DNA from: Siniperca chuatsi
Taxonomy: Eukaryota > Chordata > Actinopteri > Centrarchiformes > Sinipercidae
Length of the DNA: 64,000 bases
NCBI RefSeq assembly: GCF_020085105.1
Contig: NC_058052.1
Span: 25,746,733 to 25,810,732, forward strand
Direction: 5' to 3'
Under the pieces are notes generated by a model. That model worked only from the letters and a program-made list of their open reading frames with translations. It was not told the DNA's origin and ran no database searches. Below are positions 50,901 to 60,760 of the stretch, one piece after another. Both the position numbers and the translations under genes were made by a program. Positions within the stretch are counted from its first letter, which is position 1; every line of letters starts with the position of its first letter.

Positions 50901-53779
50901 TATCAAGGGTTCTATAGTAGCAGCTGAAAAAGACATGTGGGCTGATAAGGGTGGTACTGCGGCAGGTTTGAGCTCAGCTGGCTCTGGAGCAGTTTCTACG
51001 TTGGTTTCTATTATTATTTCTATTGCAGCTGCTTCTGATCCTAATGATGCAGGTGTCATGCTGGCTGTAGGAACAATCACATTGGAGACACTATCAGCAG
51101 CAAAGGCCTGAATAAAATCAAGAGGAGACTGCTGAGTCGTTTCCGAGGAATTTAAAGTCTTTGGGTTTGTTGGAGGTACTGAGTTTGGTTGAGGGGATGG
51201 CGGTGCAGTGTTAAACGTAGATGTAGGAACGCTATCAACTTGTTTAAAACTAGAAGCGGCAGGAAAGACAGACACTGCTGGCTCTGTCTTTGACATGGGA
51301 GGAACATTTGAGGTGGAGACCTTCAATGAGGAGGTGGTAGAAGGTTTGGTAGGCATGGAGGCGGCTTTGGCAGGTCGAGCTATAGGAGGAAGAGGAGACA
51401 AACGAGGATGTAAAGGACATGGACGGGGGGGAGAGGGATAAGTAAAACCACTCAGCACAGACATGGCAGATAGACAAATCAGCATTTGAGGCATTTAATT
51501 AATTAAGATGTTCTCTAATCTATGGTCATTTGCAATTGTATGTGCTTTCCCATATGTTGCTGTCCATGTCGTTTTTTTACATAACCTAGTCTAACATAGT
51601 CTTCTGCATGATTCCTATAATGTATTCCATATTAACACTGGGCGTCCGAAAAGCCCCAAGTGATACATGGAAAAGTACCACTGAATGTGGTGTGATGAGG
51701 AAGGGGCTCACAAATCCCCAGAATTAAATCCTCTTAATCTTTTTAATTTTTAGACTAAAAAAGTAAAAATCCAAAACCAGCTCTTTCTGCAGCTGCAAAT
51801 ATCTGTCACCTGCTGCGTTGACAGAAAAGTAAAAAATAAATAAATAAATAATCGGGAAAATCTGTGAAACTTTATTCTGACGCCCTGCTCGACACAACAT
51901 CCTGAACGAGCTGACCTTTACCAGCGGGAGGCATCATGCCCGGCCTGCGCTGGGAGAAGAGCTGCTCCAGGAGTTTAGCGACATCCACCGCCGGCTGGGG
52001 CTTGGCTTTCTCTGTCAGCATAAGAAAATACATGCTGAGAATAAAATAGCATTTAAAAAAGTCTATAAAGTGATGTGATGTCTGATGATGCTATAAGAAG
52101 TGCCAGGTACAGCACTACACAGATTAGGAGTGGGTGACATGATGATATATAACGAGATAATATAGATCTGTCAATCATCAGAGATTTTAACATCTGCAGG
52201 TCTGCTTTATGGCAATATTGGATTTTATATGATTTTTCTTTTAGATATTTCATTTGCTGACACATTTATCCATTCACAGTCTATCTATTGATTTTACATG
52301 AAATTTGTTATATCACAATATATACCAATATCGGACTATAAAAATTACATACACTATGATTTTACCCATATTGCCCACCCCTACTGTAGCACAGATCTTT
52401 ACTTTTGAAAAAGGAAAAAAACTCATAACATGTCAATGTTATGTTTGCAGTCACCTATCCAACATGGCAGTATGTCTTTTCTCACCACTAGTTAGCACTC
52501 TTACTCTTCCATTGGTGTAGAAGGAATAATATATGGATAAAATACAGTGACAATTGGGGATTGCAAGTAAAAACCTGACAGAAAATCCGACACGTGTGTT
52601 TGTCTTACTGATGTGTGTTCTGCGTGGTTGTTTTCTGTCTGATGGTTTGGAGCTGAGCAGAGCAGTTTGCGGCCTCCATACAAGTCTGCACAACTCCCTG
52701 TGAATACACTGGACACACACACACACACACACAATCAAGTTATGGGATGCATAAGTTAATGCTGGTGCCAGATAGAAAACTTAGTTTGAATAGTTAGATA
52801 TTCAGGAATTCAATACACTGTAAGCTTTTATTCCAGACTGCTACATAAAAAATATTATCTTAGGTTTATCCATTAAAGTCCCTCGATGGTCCTGTCAATG
52901 ATGGTTATATTTTACTTTTATCACGTACATGTCGCTTTGAAATTAACTTCTTTACATGTTGAAGGGACTTGACAGGGTTTCATCGCTCTGGGGGGGTCAA
53001 GTCACTCATTCAATAATATTCATTTCACTTTGAGAGAAACGTACATTTACATTTCACAGCTGAAGATACACAGAGTTTAAGTTTGAGTAAACATGCAATG
53101 AATGCAGCAATAACCTTAAAGGCATTGAAAAGTCATGGCTAGTTAATATATAATCAGTGGTGGAAGAAGAAGTACTCAGATCTATTACTGAAGTAAAAGT
53201 ATTAATACCACAGTGTAGAAATACTCTGTAGAAAGTCTTGCATTCAAAATATTACTTAAGTAAAAGTATCAGTGTCAAAATATACTTAAAGTGCCAAAAG
53301 TAAAAGTACTCGTTGTGCAGAATGGCCCATTTCAGAATCATGCATATTATATTATTGGATTATAATCATTGATATATTAATGTACGTATCACTTTAATGT
53401 TGCAGCTGGTAAATGTGGGATTATTTTGAATTACTTTATATACTGCTGTGTAGCTTAATCAATAATTTAATTTGTTGGTACTATTTTATATTAATAACAA
53501 CTTAATTTAGTGAGTAAAAACTACAATATCTCCCTCTGAAATGTAATGTAGAAGTGTAAAGTAGCAGAAAATGGAAATACTCCAAAACTGTACATAAATA
53601 CAGTACTTGAGTAAATGTACTTAGTTACTTTCCACCACTGGATATATATAATATATAATTCATCACTATTCACAGTTGAATACATGGGGTCAAATTAAAA
53701 GTCCTACAGATAGAAAAACAAGAAATGTACTTACTCTTACACATAATCCTGTTCCTCCTCTGAACAGTGCAGCAGCCAT
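44969..53779 (-). CDS. ATP synthase coupling factor 6-like protein with giant acidic repeat exon (7 coding exons)
   Basis: Minus-strand exons: 53779-53735, 52708-52609, 52011-51922, 51379-48947, 47158-47098, 46334-46210 and 44997-44969 (stop TGA). All have GT-AG borders and join in phase, giving about 960 aa. Residues 1-48 begin MAAALFRGGTGLCVR and are Arg-rich with almost no acid, like a mitochondrial presequence. Exon 3 encodes a helix-forming VDVAKLLEQLFSQRR. Residues about 80-889 are the giant acidic Ser/Thr/Pro/Glu-rich exon. The last 71 residues start LDPVQRLFLEKIREYDNMR and include YKKYLSEETAKLQRLYGGGD and SSFPEFTF. These match the F6 family (LDPVQKLFxxKIREY, FPxFxF), the peripheral-stalk subunit of F1Fo ATP synthase at the matrix side. 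Ordinary F6 precursors are only about 110 aa. It is not NDUFV3: that family's C-terminal block is absent. Function beyond F6 likeness is unknown. Confidence 0.88.
45208..45330 (+). mobile_element. Retroposon with TACTTTATTGATCCCCGAGGG motif
   Basis: ATCAGAAATACTTTATTGAT, AACTCCTTCGTTGCAGCTGC and GTCAGTGCACACAGGAATAG align with the copy at 12618. It lies in the last intron of the F6-like gene. Confidence 0.65.
46852..46974. mobile_element. Short foldback MITE remnant (AACATTTTGGGAAAT family)
   Basis: TTGTTAAACATTTTGGGAAA at the left and CCGAAATGTTGAACTATTCC at the right are inverted relatives and match the arms of the larger element at 48311-48880. It is in an intron of the F6-like gene. Confidence 0.7.
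47966..48284 (-). pseudogene. Possible additional or relict exon of the F6-like gene, one-base frameshift
   Basis: After an acceptor-like TTCACTTAAG the minus strand is open as EMNVSSSEEMRTEQKVFCSA, then VKEILTKTKVGEAVDALE. A shift of one base near 48172 then opens VESALVLQTLICPVSG, continuing through SVDVDKAAAETDDFPAS and PGQEEEEGAQTEALGKED to a weak donor GTGACA. The acidic, Lys/Glu-rich composition resembles the giant exon. Entry and exit phases are both 1, as for that exon, and the length (319) is one more than a multiple of three. It could be a decaying exon, a sequencing error or chance. The direct splice 48947 to 47158 works without it. Confidence 0.4.
48311..48880. mobile_element. Foldback MITE with ~75-85 bp inverted arms
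   Basis: The left end TTAAAGGAATATTACAACAT continues with GCTTTCTTGCAGAGAG. The right end read in reverse is TTAAAGGAATAGTTTAACAT and then GCTTTCTTGCTAAG. A second internal 20-bp inverted pair is exact (48511-48530 with 48643-48662). TTAA at both ends is consistent with a TTAA-target element, though I cannot prove the duplication. It carries no gene and sits between the giant exon and the possible extra exon. Confidence 0.85.
48947..51379 (-). CDS. Giant symmetric exon of the F6-like gene
   Basis: This single exon spans 2433 nt (811 x 3), entering and leaving in phase 1, with acceptor CTCCTATAG and donor GTGAGT. It encodes about 810 residues, mostly disordered in appearance: Ser/Thr/Pro-rich first, then acidic. 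Repeats of about 62-66 aa begin EPLIETTIESPVE and recur four times (50912-50187). A second family, with TLESxTLxEVxA...LEKEAE, recurs three times between about 50087 and 49158. ELLxxVP occurs twice (KELLRHVP, EELLFSVP). There is one Trp and almost no Cys. The plus-strand open frames here are shadows of this strand's low-complexity codons. Confidence 0.9.
52711..52733. repeat. (CA)n microsatellite at a splice acceptor
   Basis: On the minus strand it forms the GT-rich tract ending GTCCAG just before the second exon of the F6-like gene. Confidence 0.9.
53155..53641. mobile_element. Complete TACTT-type nonautonomous DNA element
   Basis: It starts CAGTGGTGGAAGAAGAAGTA and ends TTAGTTACTTTCCACCACTG, so the ends are inverted repeats (CAGTGGTGGAAxG). 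The length is about 487 bases with no open frame. It serves as the reference copy for the partial ones elsewhere and lies in intron 1 of the F6-like gene. Confidence 0.85.
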
Positions 53780-54240
53780 GACTGTTTAAATATAAAACAT
53801 ATATGTCAGAAGCTGGGAGGAAATACAGTTAAATATAACTTATCTCTCTGGTAAAGTGTAACGTTGAGCAGGTCGCTCTGGGAAAGAACTAAATGTCCCG
53901 AGGCTCTCTGTCCTCCACCATGGCAGTGCTTCTCTGTTTTTATGGCTTTGGACACACACAGGAATATTTTAACAGCTGATAAAAATGCACAAAATGCCAA
54001 ATAACAAGTCGCAATGAACTCATTTAGTTAACTAAACTAAACCCGGCGATAATAAGGACCCGAGGCGATTAAATCCACTTCTAACATAGCTGACATGTTG
54101 TTGTTTAGCAGCGCTGTCCTGTGTGTTTTCACAGCATTACAGTTACATAAAGCTCTCTACTTAAAGCCTCGAACACTGGCGTCAAGACAGGAGAAGACGA
54201 AGAAGAACGACTTTCCGGCGAGGATTATCAAAATAAAAGC
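53780..54240 (-). promoter_or_regulatory. Promoter region of the F6-like gene with ETS-type site
   Basis: The minus strand carries CGCCGGAAAG at 54220-54211, the core of GABP/NRF-2 sites that are common in promoters of mitochondrial genes. No TATA box is obvious. The region ends at transposon-derived sequence near 54340. Assignment rests on position and this single motif. Confidence 0.45.
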
Positions 54241-54339
54241 CTCCACGACAACCTGTGAATGGTAACATTCATTGAATAATTCAGAGTAACAACGTGAAAA
54301 CAAGAAACTTATTTGATTGTTATGAAGTGTAAAATGTAA

Positions 54340-55000
54340 TTTGTAATTTGTAACCTACTTATAGTATTTCTAATTTATATTACTTTATACTTCTACTCCA
54401 CTAAGCATATCCTGATTTTACCTGAACTGGCTGTTTATTTTATTGCTTTTGTGTATTTTATGTATTTTATTTCTTTATATTTCGTCATGTGGTATTTTAT
54501 TTCTCTTGTTGTGAAGCACTTTGTACTTTGTTTTGATAAGTGCTCTATAAATAAAGTTGTATTATTTATTACTACAAATCAGAGCCAAATGTTGTACTTT
54601 TTACTGCACTACATTTATTTGATAACTTTAGTTACTAGTTACTTTGCAGATTTAGATTAATAATACAAAATATAATCAACAATCAAGTTACGATGTATTA
54701 TCATAAATTATGATAAGACTATTAATCCCAAGGGGGAAATTCACGAAATACGCAGCAGTATATAAAGTAATTAAAATTAGCTCCAGCTTTACCAGCTGCA
54801 ACATTAAAGTGATGTACACATTAATGTATCAATAATTATAATCTAATTATGTAATATACATTTATATAGATATTATATATATATATTCTGAAATGGGCCA
54901 TTCTGCATAATCAGTACACTTACTTTTGGTTACTTAAGCAACATTTGAATTATTATCATTCTACAATACACGCAGTACTTAATTCATTCCCAAATTAATA
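54340..55000. mobile_element. TACTT-type element in reverse, split by LINE tail
   Basis: TTATACTTCTACTCCACTA at its left part and TTGTACTTTTTACTGCACTA at its right part are the reverse complement of adjacent parts of the family. The LINE insertion at 54399-54572 separates them. Confidence 0.65.
54399..54572 (+). mobile_element. LINE 3' tail insertion
   Basis: ATCCTGATTTTACCTGAACT through GAAGCACTTTGTACTTTG and TGCTCTATAAATAAAG is almost identical to 9765-9920. It is strongly 5'-truncated and nested in a TACTT-type element, so both came from one LINE family active after that DNA element had spread. Confidence 0.8.
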
Positions 55001-55228
55001 ATTTGTGCCCTTGAATGGTTCTACTTAATGGAGCCACAACTATCACTTTAATGCAAATATGACTAAAAAAGTTAATTTGTTCCCTTAAATTGATCATTTG
55101 AGTGCAAACAATTGATTAGAAAGTAAAGGGATAAAGCTATTAAAAAGTTTCCCCGATACTGCGGTGTATAAATACCAGCTGGTCATGATAAAAATGCTTA
55201 TAATCACACCTCAATTAAAGAATATATC

Positions 55229-55530
55229 AGCAGTGGTGGGAAAGGTATTCAAATCATTTACTAAGTAAAAGTAGCAATGCCACAATACAAAAACACTCCA
55301 TTACAAGTAAAAGTTTCATTAAAAATTTCACTTCAAAGTATTAGCAACAAAATGTACTTAAAGTATCAAACGTATAAGTACTCATAATGCAGAGCGGCTG
55401 CTGTCAGTTATACTATTATATTAGTGAACCATTATTATTGATGTATTAATATATAAGCGGTACTTTAATGTTGTTGTTGGTCAAGGTGGAGTTAATTTTA
55501 ACTACTTCATATACTTTTGGTAGTTTAATC
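55229..55530. repeat. TACTT-type element, diverged copy
   Basis: GCAGTGGTGGGAAAGGTATT opens it, and ATAAGTACTCATAATGCAGA and GGTCAAGGTGGAGTTAATTT follow in family order. Confidence 0.65.
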
Positions 55531-55675
55531 TGCAAGAACGAATCATATTTCATAAACTGATCACATGTTTTGTGTGTAATCTTAATTTGAAAAGAAACCA
55601 GCGACTGTATCTTTTGAATAAACGCAGTGGAAGTGAAAAATACAATACGCTTTTTACTTTGAAGGAAACGTCGGC

Positions 55676-56335
55676 TAACTTCCGGCGTTTTCGTGGCTAA
55701 ATGTGTTTACTTTGACGCAGCTTGGTTCAAGTAAAGACAACGCCCCCTTTCACTGCATGTGCCAGCGCAACACAAAGCTGCAGCTATTCCACTCCCCTTC
55801 ACACTTAAAGACGAGTTGTGGATATCATCCTGACAGGAAGGACTATTCCTGACAGGAAGGACTATTTCCTGACAGGAAGGACTATTCCTGATCGAACTGA
55901 AAGAGTTGGGAGAGGAGTATGGTATGGGTCCTGACTCAAGCTGCTGTGGCTCAGTGCAACTTCTGAGTCTCCTTTTCAGCCATGTGGGCTACAGGTTTCT
56001 CATGCCATGTCAGTCAGATTTGACCCTGGTTGGCCCGTGTCTGTAGTAGAATCAGAGAAAAAGAAATTAAAAAAAACCCAAAACATACAAAGTGACAACA
56101 AAAGAAAACAGCAGAGCCGAACTGCTGCAGAACTGTGGAGAACTGAAAATAAAAATGATTATGGGCTGGTAACAGTTTACTGTAATGAGAACTGCTTCAA
56201 TTAATCCGTTAGAATTACATCTTCCTGTGTTCATTTCTCTTATACATAATCAACTTTGATATTGAGAATATTGTTTTATATTATTCAGGTAGAGGTAATA
56301 AATAGGAAAAAAAAAAAAAAAAAAAAAAAAAAAGA
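55676..56335 (+). other. Possible retrocopy or short plus-strand transcript with A tract
   Basis: An ETS-like ACTTCCGGCG lies at 55678, an open frame of 65 codons lies at 56007-56204 (MSVRFDPGWPVSVVESEKKK at its start), an AATAAA lies at 56297, and 27 A residues follow at 56307-56333. The encoded peptide is not recognised. The A tract right after AATAAATAGG suggests a reverse-transcribed insertion rather than a native gene end. Flanks are transposon-derived. Confidence 0.3.
55829..55890. repeat. Three-unit minisatellite, 19-20 bp period
   Basis: CCTGACAGGAAGGACTATT is repeated three times in tandem; the second unit has one extra T. The sequence on either side is unique. Confidence 0.9.
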
Positions 56336-56761
56336 CCTTCCTTCCTCCCTTTTTCCTGCACAGTATACTACTGTATATATTTGTTATATTTGTTATTTGG
56401 GTGGATTTTAACTAAATCACTGCACAGATTCTCTATCAAGTAAAGCAAAACAATAAAACGCATGAGAAAGTCTGAATGTTTTTTTCCATGCAACCCAGCG
56501 GTTCCCAACCTTTTTGGCTTGTGGACAAGAATTCATGAGGTTCGACCAGAAACTGATTTTTCTTTCTCAAATTGCTTTTTAATTTTAAGACATTTGAAAG
56601 GGTGAAAGTGTCCAGGACTTCCAACAGTCAGAGAAAAGTCAGACTAAAATAAACAGAATTTTGTTTTCTCTCTTATTCTTTGAATAATCTCGCAATTTAT
56701 TTTGGTGCCCTTTGGGGTTCCTACCCCCCCGATGTTACCTGTATTCGTGTGTGAGCATGTC

Positions 56762-58192
56762 AGTGGTGGAGGAAGTATTCAGATTCTTTAAAAATATATA
56801 ATATATATAATAATACCACACGGTAAGAATACTCTGTTACAAGTATGTAAGTATTTTTAGGAAAATGTACTTAAAGTATTAAAAGTAAAAGTACTCAATG
56901 CAGAAAAATGTCCCCTGTGACTGTTTTACTATTATATATTATATCATTAGATTATTATTACTCGTGCATTAATGTAAAAGCAGCATTTTACTGTTGCAGT
57001 TGGTTGAGGTAGAGCTGAATTTTAACTATTTTGTATCTGACTGCAACTAATGATTATTTTCATTCTGGATTAATTTGCTCATTATTTTCTCCATTAATCG
57101 ATTGATTGTTTGGTTTGTAAAAATTCTGAAAACAGTGACATGTGCGTCAATGAGAGGGACCCAGGTGGAACGGTGAGGTCACAGGGAGCAGAGGTGAAGA
57201 AGGTGCAGGACTTTAAGTACTTAGGGTCAACCGTTCAGAGCGATGGAGACTGTGGAAAAGAGGTGAAGAGGCGAGTGCAAGCAGGTTGGAACGGGTGGAG
57301 CAAAGTGTCAGGTGTGTTGTGTGATAAAAGAGTATCAGCAAGAATGAAAGGAAAGGTGTTCAAGACGGAGGTGAGACCAGTGATGTTGTACAGCTTAGAG
57401 ACAGCGGCGCTGAAGAAAAGACAAGAGGCAGCGCTGGAGGTAGCAGAGCTTAAGATGCTGAGGTTCTCTTTGGGAGAGACGAGGATGGACAGGATCAGGA
57501 ATGAGGACATCAGAGGGACAGCTCATGTTAGACGTTTCGGAGATAAAGTCAGAGAGGCCAGATTGAGGTGGTTTGGACATGTTCAGAGGAGAGACTGTGA
57601 ATATATTGGTAGAAGGATGCTGAGGTTGGAGCTGCCAGGCAGGAGGTCTAGAGGAAGACCAAAGAGGAGATTTATGGATGTAGTGAGAGAGGACATGAAG
57701 TTAATTGGTGTGAGTGAAGAGGATGCAGAGGACAGGGTTAGATGGAGGCACATGATTCACTGTGGCGACCCCTGAAAGGGAACAGCCGAAAGGAAAAGAA
57801 GGAGTGAGAAATGTTACCCAGAGCCCAAAGTGACACCTTCCACTATGCTTGTTCTGTCCAACCAACAGTCCAAACCTCAACATTATGAACAATAAATTAA
57901 AATAATTTAAAGGAAAAGCAGCAAATCTTCACATTTGAGAAACTGGAACCATGAAATGTTTTTTGCATGAAAAATGATTTCAATGGTTATCAAAATAGTT
58001 GGCAATTAATTTTCTGTCAATCGATTAATCGCTTCAACTGTACATTTTCATGTTTTGTGTGCAAAAATTGTAAGTGTAGTGGAGTAGAAGTATAAAGTGG
58101 CATGAGAAGAAAATACTCAAGTACAAGTACCTCAGATTTGTATTTATGTACAGTACACGAGTAAATATCCTTATTTACATTCCAGCACTGGA
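56762..58192. mobile_element. Composite TACTT / ATTAATCGATTGATTG element with nested LINE
   Basis: The left end AGTGGTGGAGGAAGTATTCA and the right end ATTTACATTCCAGCACTG bound a composite that parallels 11888-12535. TTTTCTCCATTAATCGATTG leads up to the LINE at 57135, and CCCAGAGCCCAAAGTGACAC resumes after it. Confidence 0.7.
57135..57806 (+). mobile_element. Non-LTR retrotransposon, C-terminal end of reverse transcriptase polyprotein
   Basis: One open frame runs through VQDFKYLGSTVQSDGDCGKE, KRRVQAGWNGWSKVSG, VRPVMLYSLETAALKKRQEA, ELKMLRFSLGETRMDRIRNE, RLRWFGHVQRRDCEYIGRRM and WRHMIHCGDP. This order (YLGS, LYGLET-like, RWFGHVxRR, RGRPKRR) is the C-terminal region after the RT core in a fish LINE family often labelled endonuclease-reverse transcriptase. 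The frame is intact over about 220 codons, which suggests a fairly recent 5'-truncated insertion. The possible target repeat is AGTGA on both sides. The apparent initiating Met lies in the host repeat and is not a real start. Confidence 0.85.
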
Positions 58193-58267
58193 GCATGTTG
58201 GCTCAAACCAAATTATTTGCCAGAGAAACCAACAACACAGACAGCTGCAGTCTTGGTCCAACTGAAG

Positions 58268-58273
58268 TTTATT
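58268..58273 (-). terminator. itsn1: Candidate itsn1 poly(A) signal AATAAA
   Basis: The minus strand reads TTCAGAATAAACTTCAG, and transposon-derived sequence begins about 75 bases beyond it. Alternative AATAAA motifs exist closer to the stop (for example near 61315), so shorter forms are possible. Confidence 0.45.
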
Positions 58274-58762
58274 CTGAACATTGAAAGACAACAACGTACA
58301 TCATCTTCTACAGTGATAATTAACAGCAGGCTGCCTCGATCGCCCCGTAGCGCTCATATATTAACTCTCAGATAGCAGTAGTATTTTACACAACCTGGAA
58401 GGTAGACAGTAAGAACGGGTTCAAACTGGATTAGGTTAGTTTCAGTACAGTGTGGAGTGATGTTGGGGGGCAAATTCATCATCATTCTTTATCATCATCA
58501 TCATCATCAGTTTCAGTCTGGGGAGACGCAGACATTCGTTCACACCTTCCTCCACAGTCAAGCTGCTGCAACTGGCTGAGCCTCGCTGACTTCTGATTGG
58601 ACAGTGGCTGGTCACTAAGGTAACTACTGGTTGTCTCAGTGGTAATTCAGTAACCGTGGCATTAAATTTAAATTACTAACTACATTTACTAACTGGCCAA
58701 GTGGCTAGCTAACTAACATATCTACAACTCTGCTGAGCAGACGAAACGGCAACGGTATCTGT

Positions 58763-59262
58763 CCGACTGTATATAAAGATGGACGACATGACAGCTCCCC
58801 AAAAGTGAAGCCAAAACATCTCCATCGCCCCCTGGTGGCTGGCTGCAGTATAGGTCATAAACCCCGCCCCCTCCATGTTAGCGGATGGGACATGAGCAAA
58901 ACTAAAAACTCCAATTACACGTCAAATAAATTTTTCCCAAAGATGGTTTCTGTCATTTTAGGCAGTTCTTATCAGGCTGATGTTTGTTCAAGTGTTTGTT
59001 TTTCTGATACGTTTGGTTGTAATTAGTTATTTGATGCTATAAAAAGGGGGTTTCATGTCATGATTGACAGCTGAGGCCTTCTTGCAATTGCGTCGGCCAG
59101 GTGTATGGGCGGGACCTCAATCACTACTTCACAGACTCTGGTTGCAAATGACATCAAAAGCGCAAGATGGCTGCTCCCAAATCCGGGATATTTTGTCTTC
59201 ACTTTTGTACAGTGGGAGGAAGTGGAGACGTGTCGTCCATGTATACATACAGTCTATGGTAC
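58763..59262. mobile_element. MITE with ACTGTATATAAAGATGGACGAC inverted ends
   Basis: The left end CCGACTGTATATAAAGATGG then ACGAC...AAAAGTGAAG, and the right end read in reverse CATAGACTGTATGTATACAT then GGACGAC...AAAAGTGAAG, are inverted repeats of about 45-60 bases. The interior has CGCCCCCTGGTGGCTGGCTG. It lies inside the presumed itsn1 3' UTR. Confidence 0.8.
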
Positions 59263-60759
59263 GACTGGCTAATGCGGCGGCCATTTTGAATACTCAGGTT
59301 GGGAAAGAATTTCAATGCTGCCTTCAAAAGTAACTCCTGAGTTTGTGGTTTCCATAGAGGAAATCGAGTAAATGATATGATATAAAATTAAGTGGTTTAA
59401 CTTGTGACAATAAACTGAAAACAAAAAACGATGCCTTGTCTTCATTGTCCTTTTAAAATTGTGAATTACTGTTTTTTTATGTCAAAGACATAGCAAGAAA
59501 ATAACAGGTCAAAAATCGTCATCACAACTTGTGCAGGCTTTCATTTGGCACCTTCTCATGAACAAGCTAACACAACCCCACGTGAAGGCACCAGAAGTAC
59601 GGCAGCTATGAAAGCTATACAAACATTTATTACTTTTTAAATACTCCCCTTTCTAAACAAATAAGAAACTATAGGATCTCAAAAACTGGATGAGGAATTA
59701 ATTCACATTTTAATAACGTAAAATATTTGGACCTATTATGATCTGCCGCAGTCCAGCCTATAGCAGGCTATAGCTAACTAGCTAAGTAAAGTTTGCTTAA
59801 AACTACAGGGCCCAAATTACTGAGCCATCAAAAAGAAAAGTGCCACAGAGAGAAGTTGGAAAGTACTGAGAGACAGACTAACACATTGTTTGTTTTGGTC
59901 TTTCGTAGGATTTGTTGAGTATAAGAAAAATAAAGAATACCAGTCTTATACTTTAAATGTTCCCTACTTTGACTATTCAAAATGGCCACTGTGCGACATC
60001 AGTCGGGTCGCGTCCTGCTCTGCTCTAATATCAGCGACTGTGTGTGCGTTTTAAAAGTGCTGGGAGTGCCGACGCACAGTATTATTATTTCTACACTGAG
60101 CTTCCTCAGGGTCAGACTGTGGAAATGATCTAACAGGCTGTTCTTATAAAATACATGTCTGGCAAGTACCTAGCGTGTTTGAGGGGCCCCTATCCAGCTC
60201 TGGGCCCCGTGATTCTTTCAGGGTTTTCCTCCCCTGCATAGTGACGGCCACTGTGACAGCTCCACACAGCAGCAACATAACAACAGAGGTTAGATGTGTG
60301 ACAAAAATCACCTAAAACTATGACCCCCGTGTGCGTCCAACATTAAAAAACAAAACAAAAAAAAAAACATCAGAAACATTACGACATTCTTCTTTACTGT
60401 ACTCATATTATTATCAGCATTATTATAATTGATACATGTGAAAGTGACATCTTGACATGTTTATTTACACTGGACACTTGTCATGTATTGGGGTAAAATC
60501 TTTCTATATTTTCAGCGTATTAGCATCGTTAGCATTTCTCATTAAACCTGTACATATTTAGCACTTTCTGAGATAATGTGGCAAGTGTTCAGTGAAGGTC
60601 AAAACAGACCAAAAATTCAAAATGGCAAGGTCCCTTTACATGCAGTACCTCAAAGCTGAAAGCCTGAAGAGTTGATCTTAAGACTCCTTAAGCGTACCTT
60701 TAATTAGCCTGTCCACCTTGACACACACATACAGTCATTCACACCTACCGCCTGTCTCA

Positions 60760-60760
<1 letters not shown>

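Noticed and set aside
48983..51441. Several 130-170 codon open frames on the plus strand
   Set aside because: They lie opposite the giant exon, begin and end at random relative to splice sites, and arise from its low-complexity Ser/Thr/Glu codons.
44969..53779. Calling the giant-exon gene NDUFV3
   Set aside because: The layout (presequence, huge exon, short conserved C-terminus) looks like NDUFV3, but the C-terminal exons carry the F6 signature and lack NDUFV3's terminal block.
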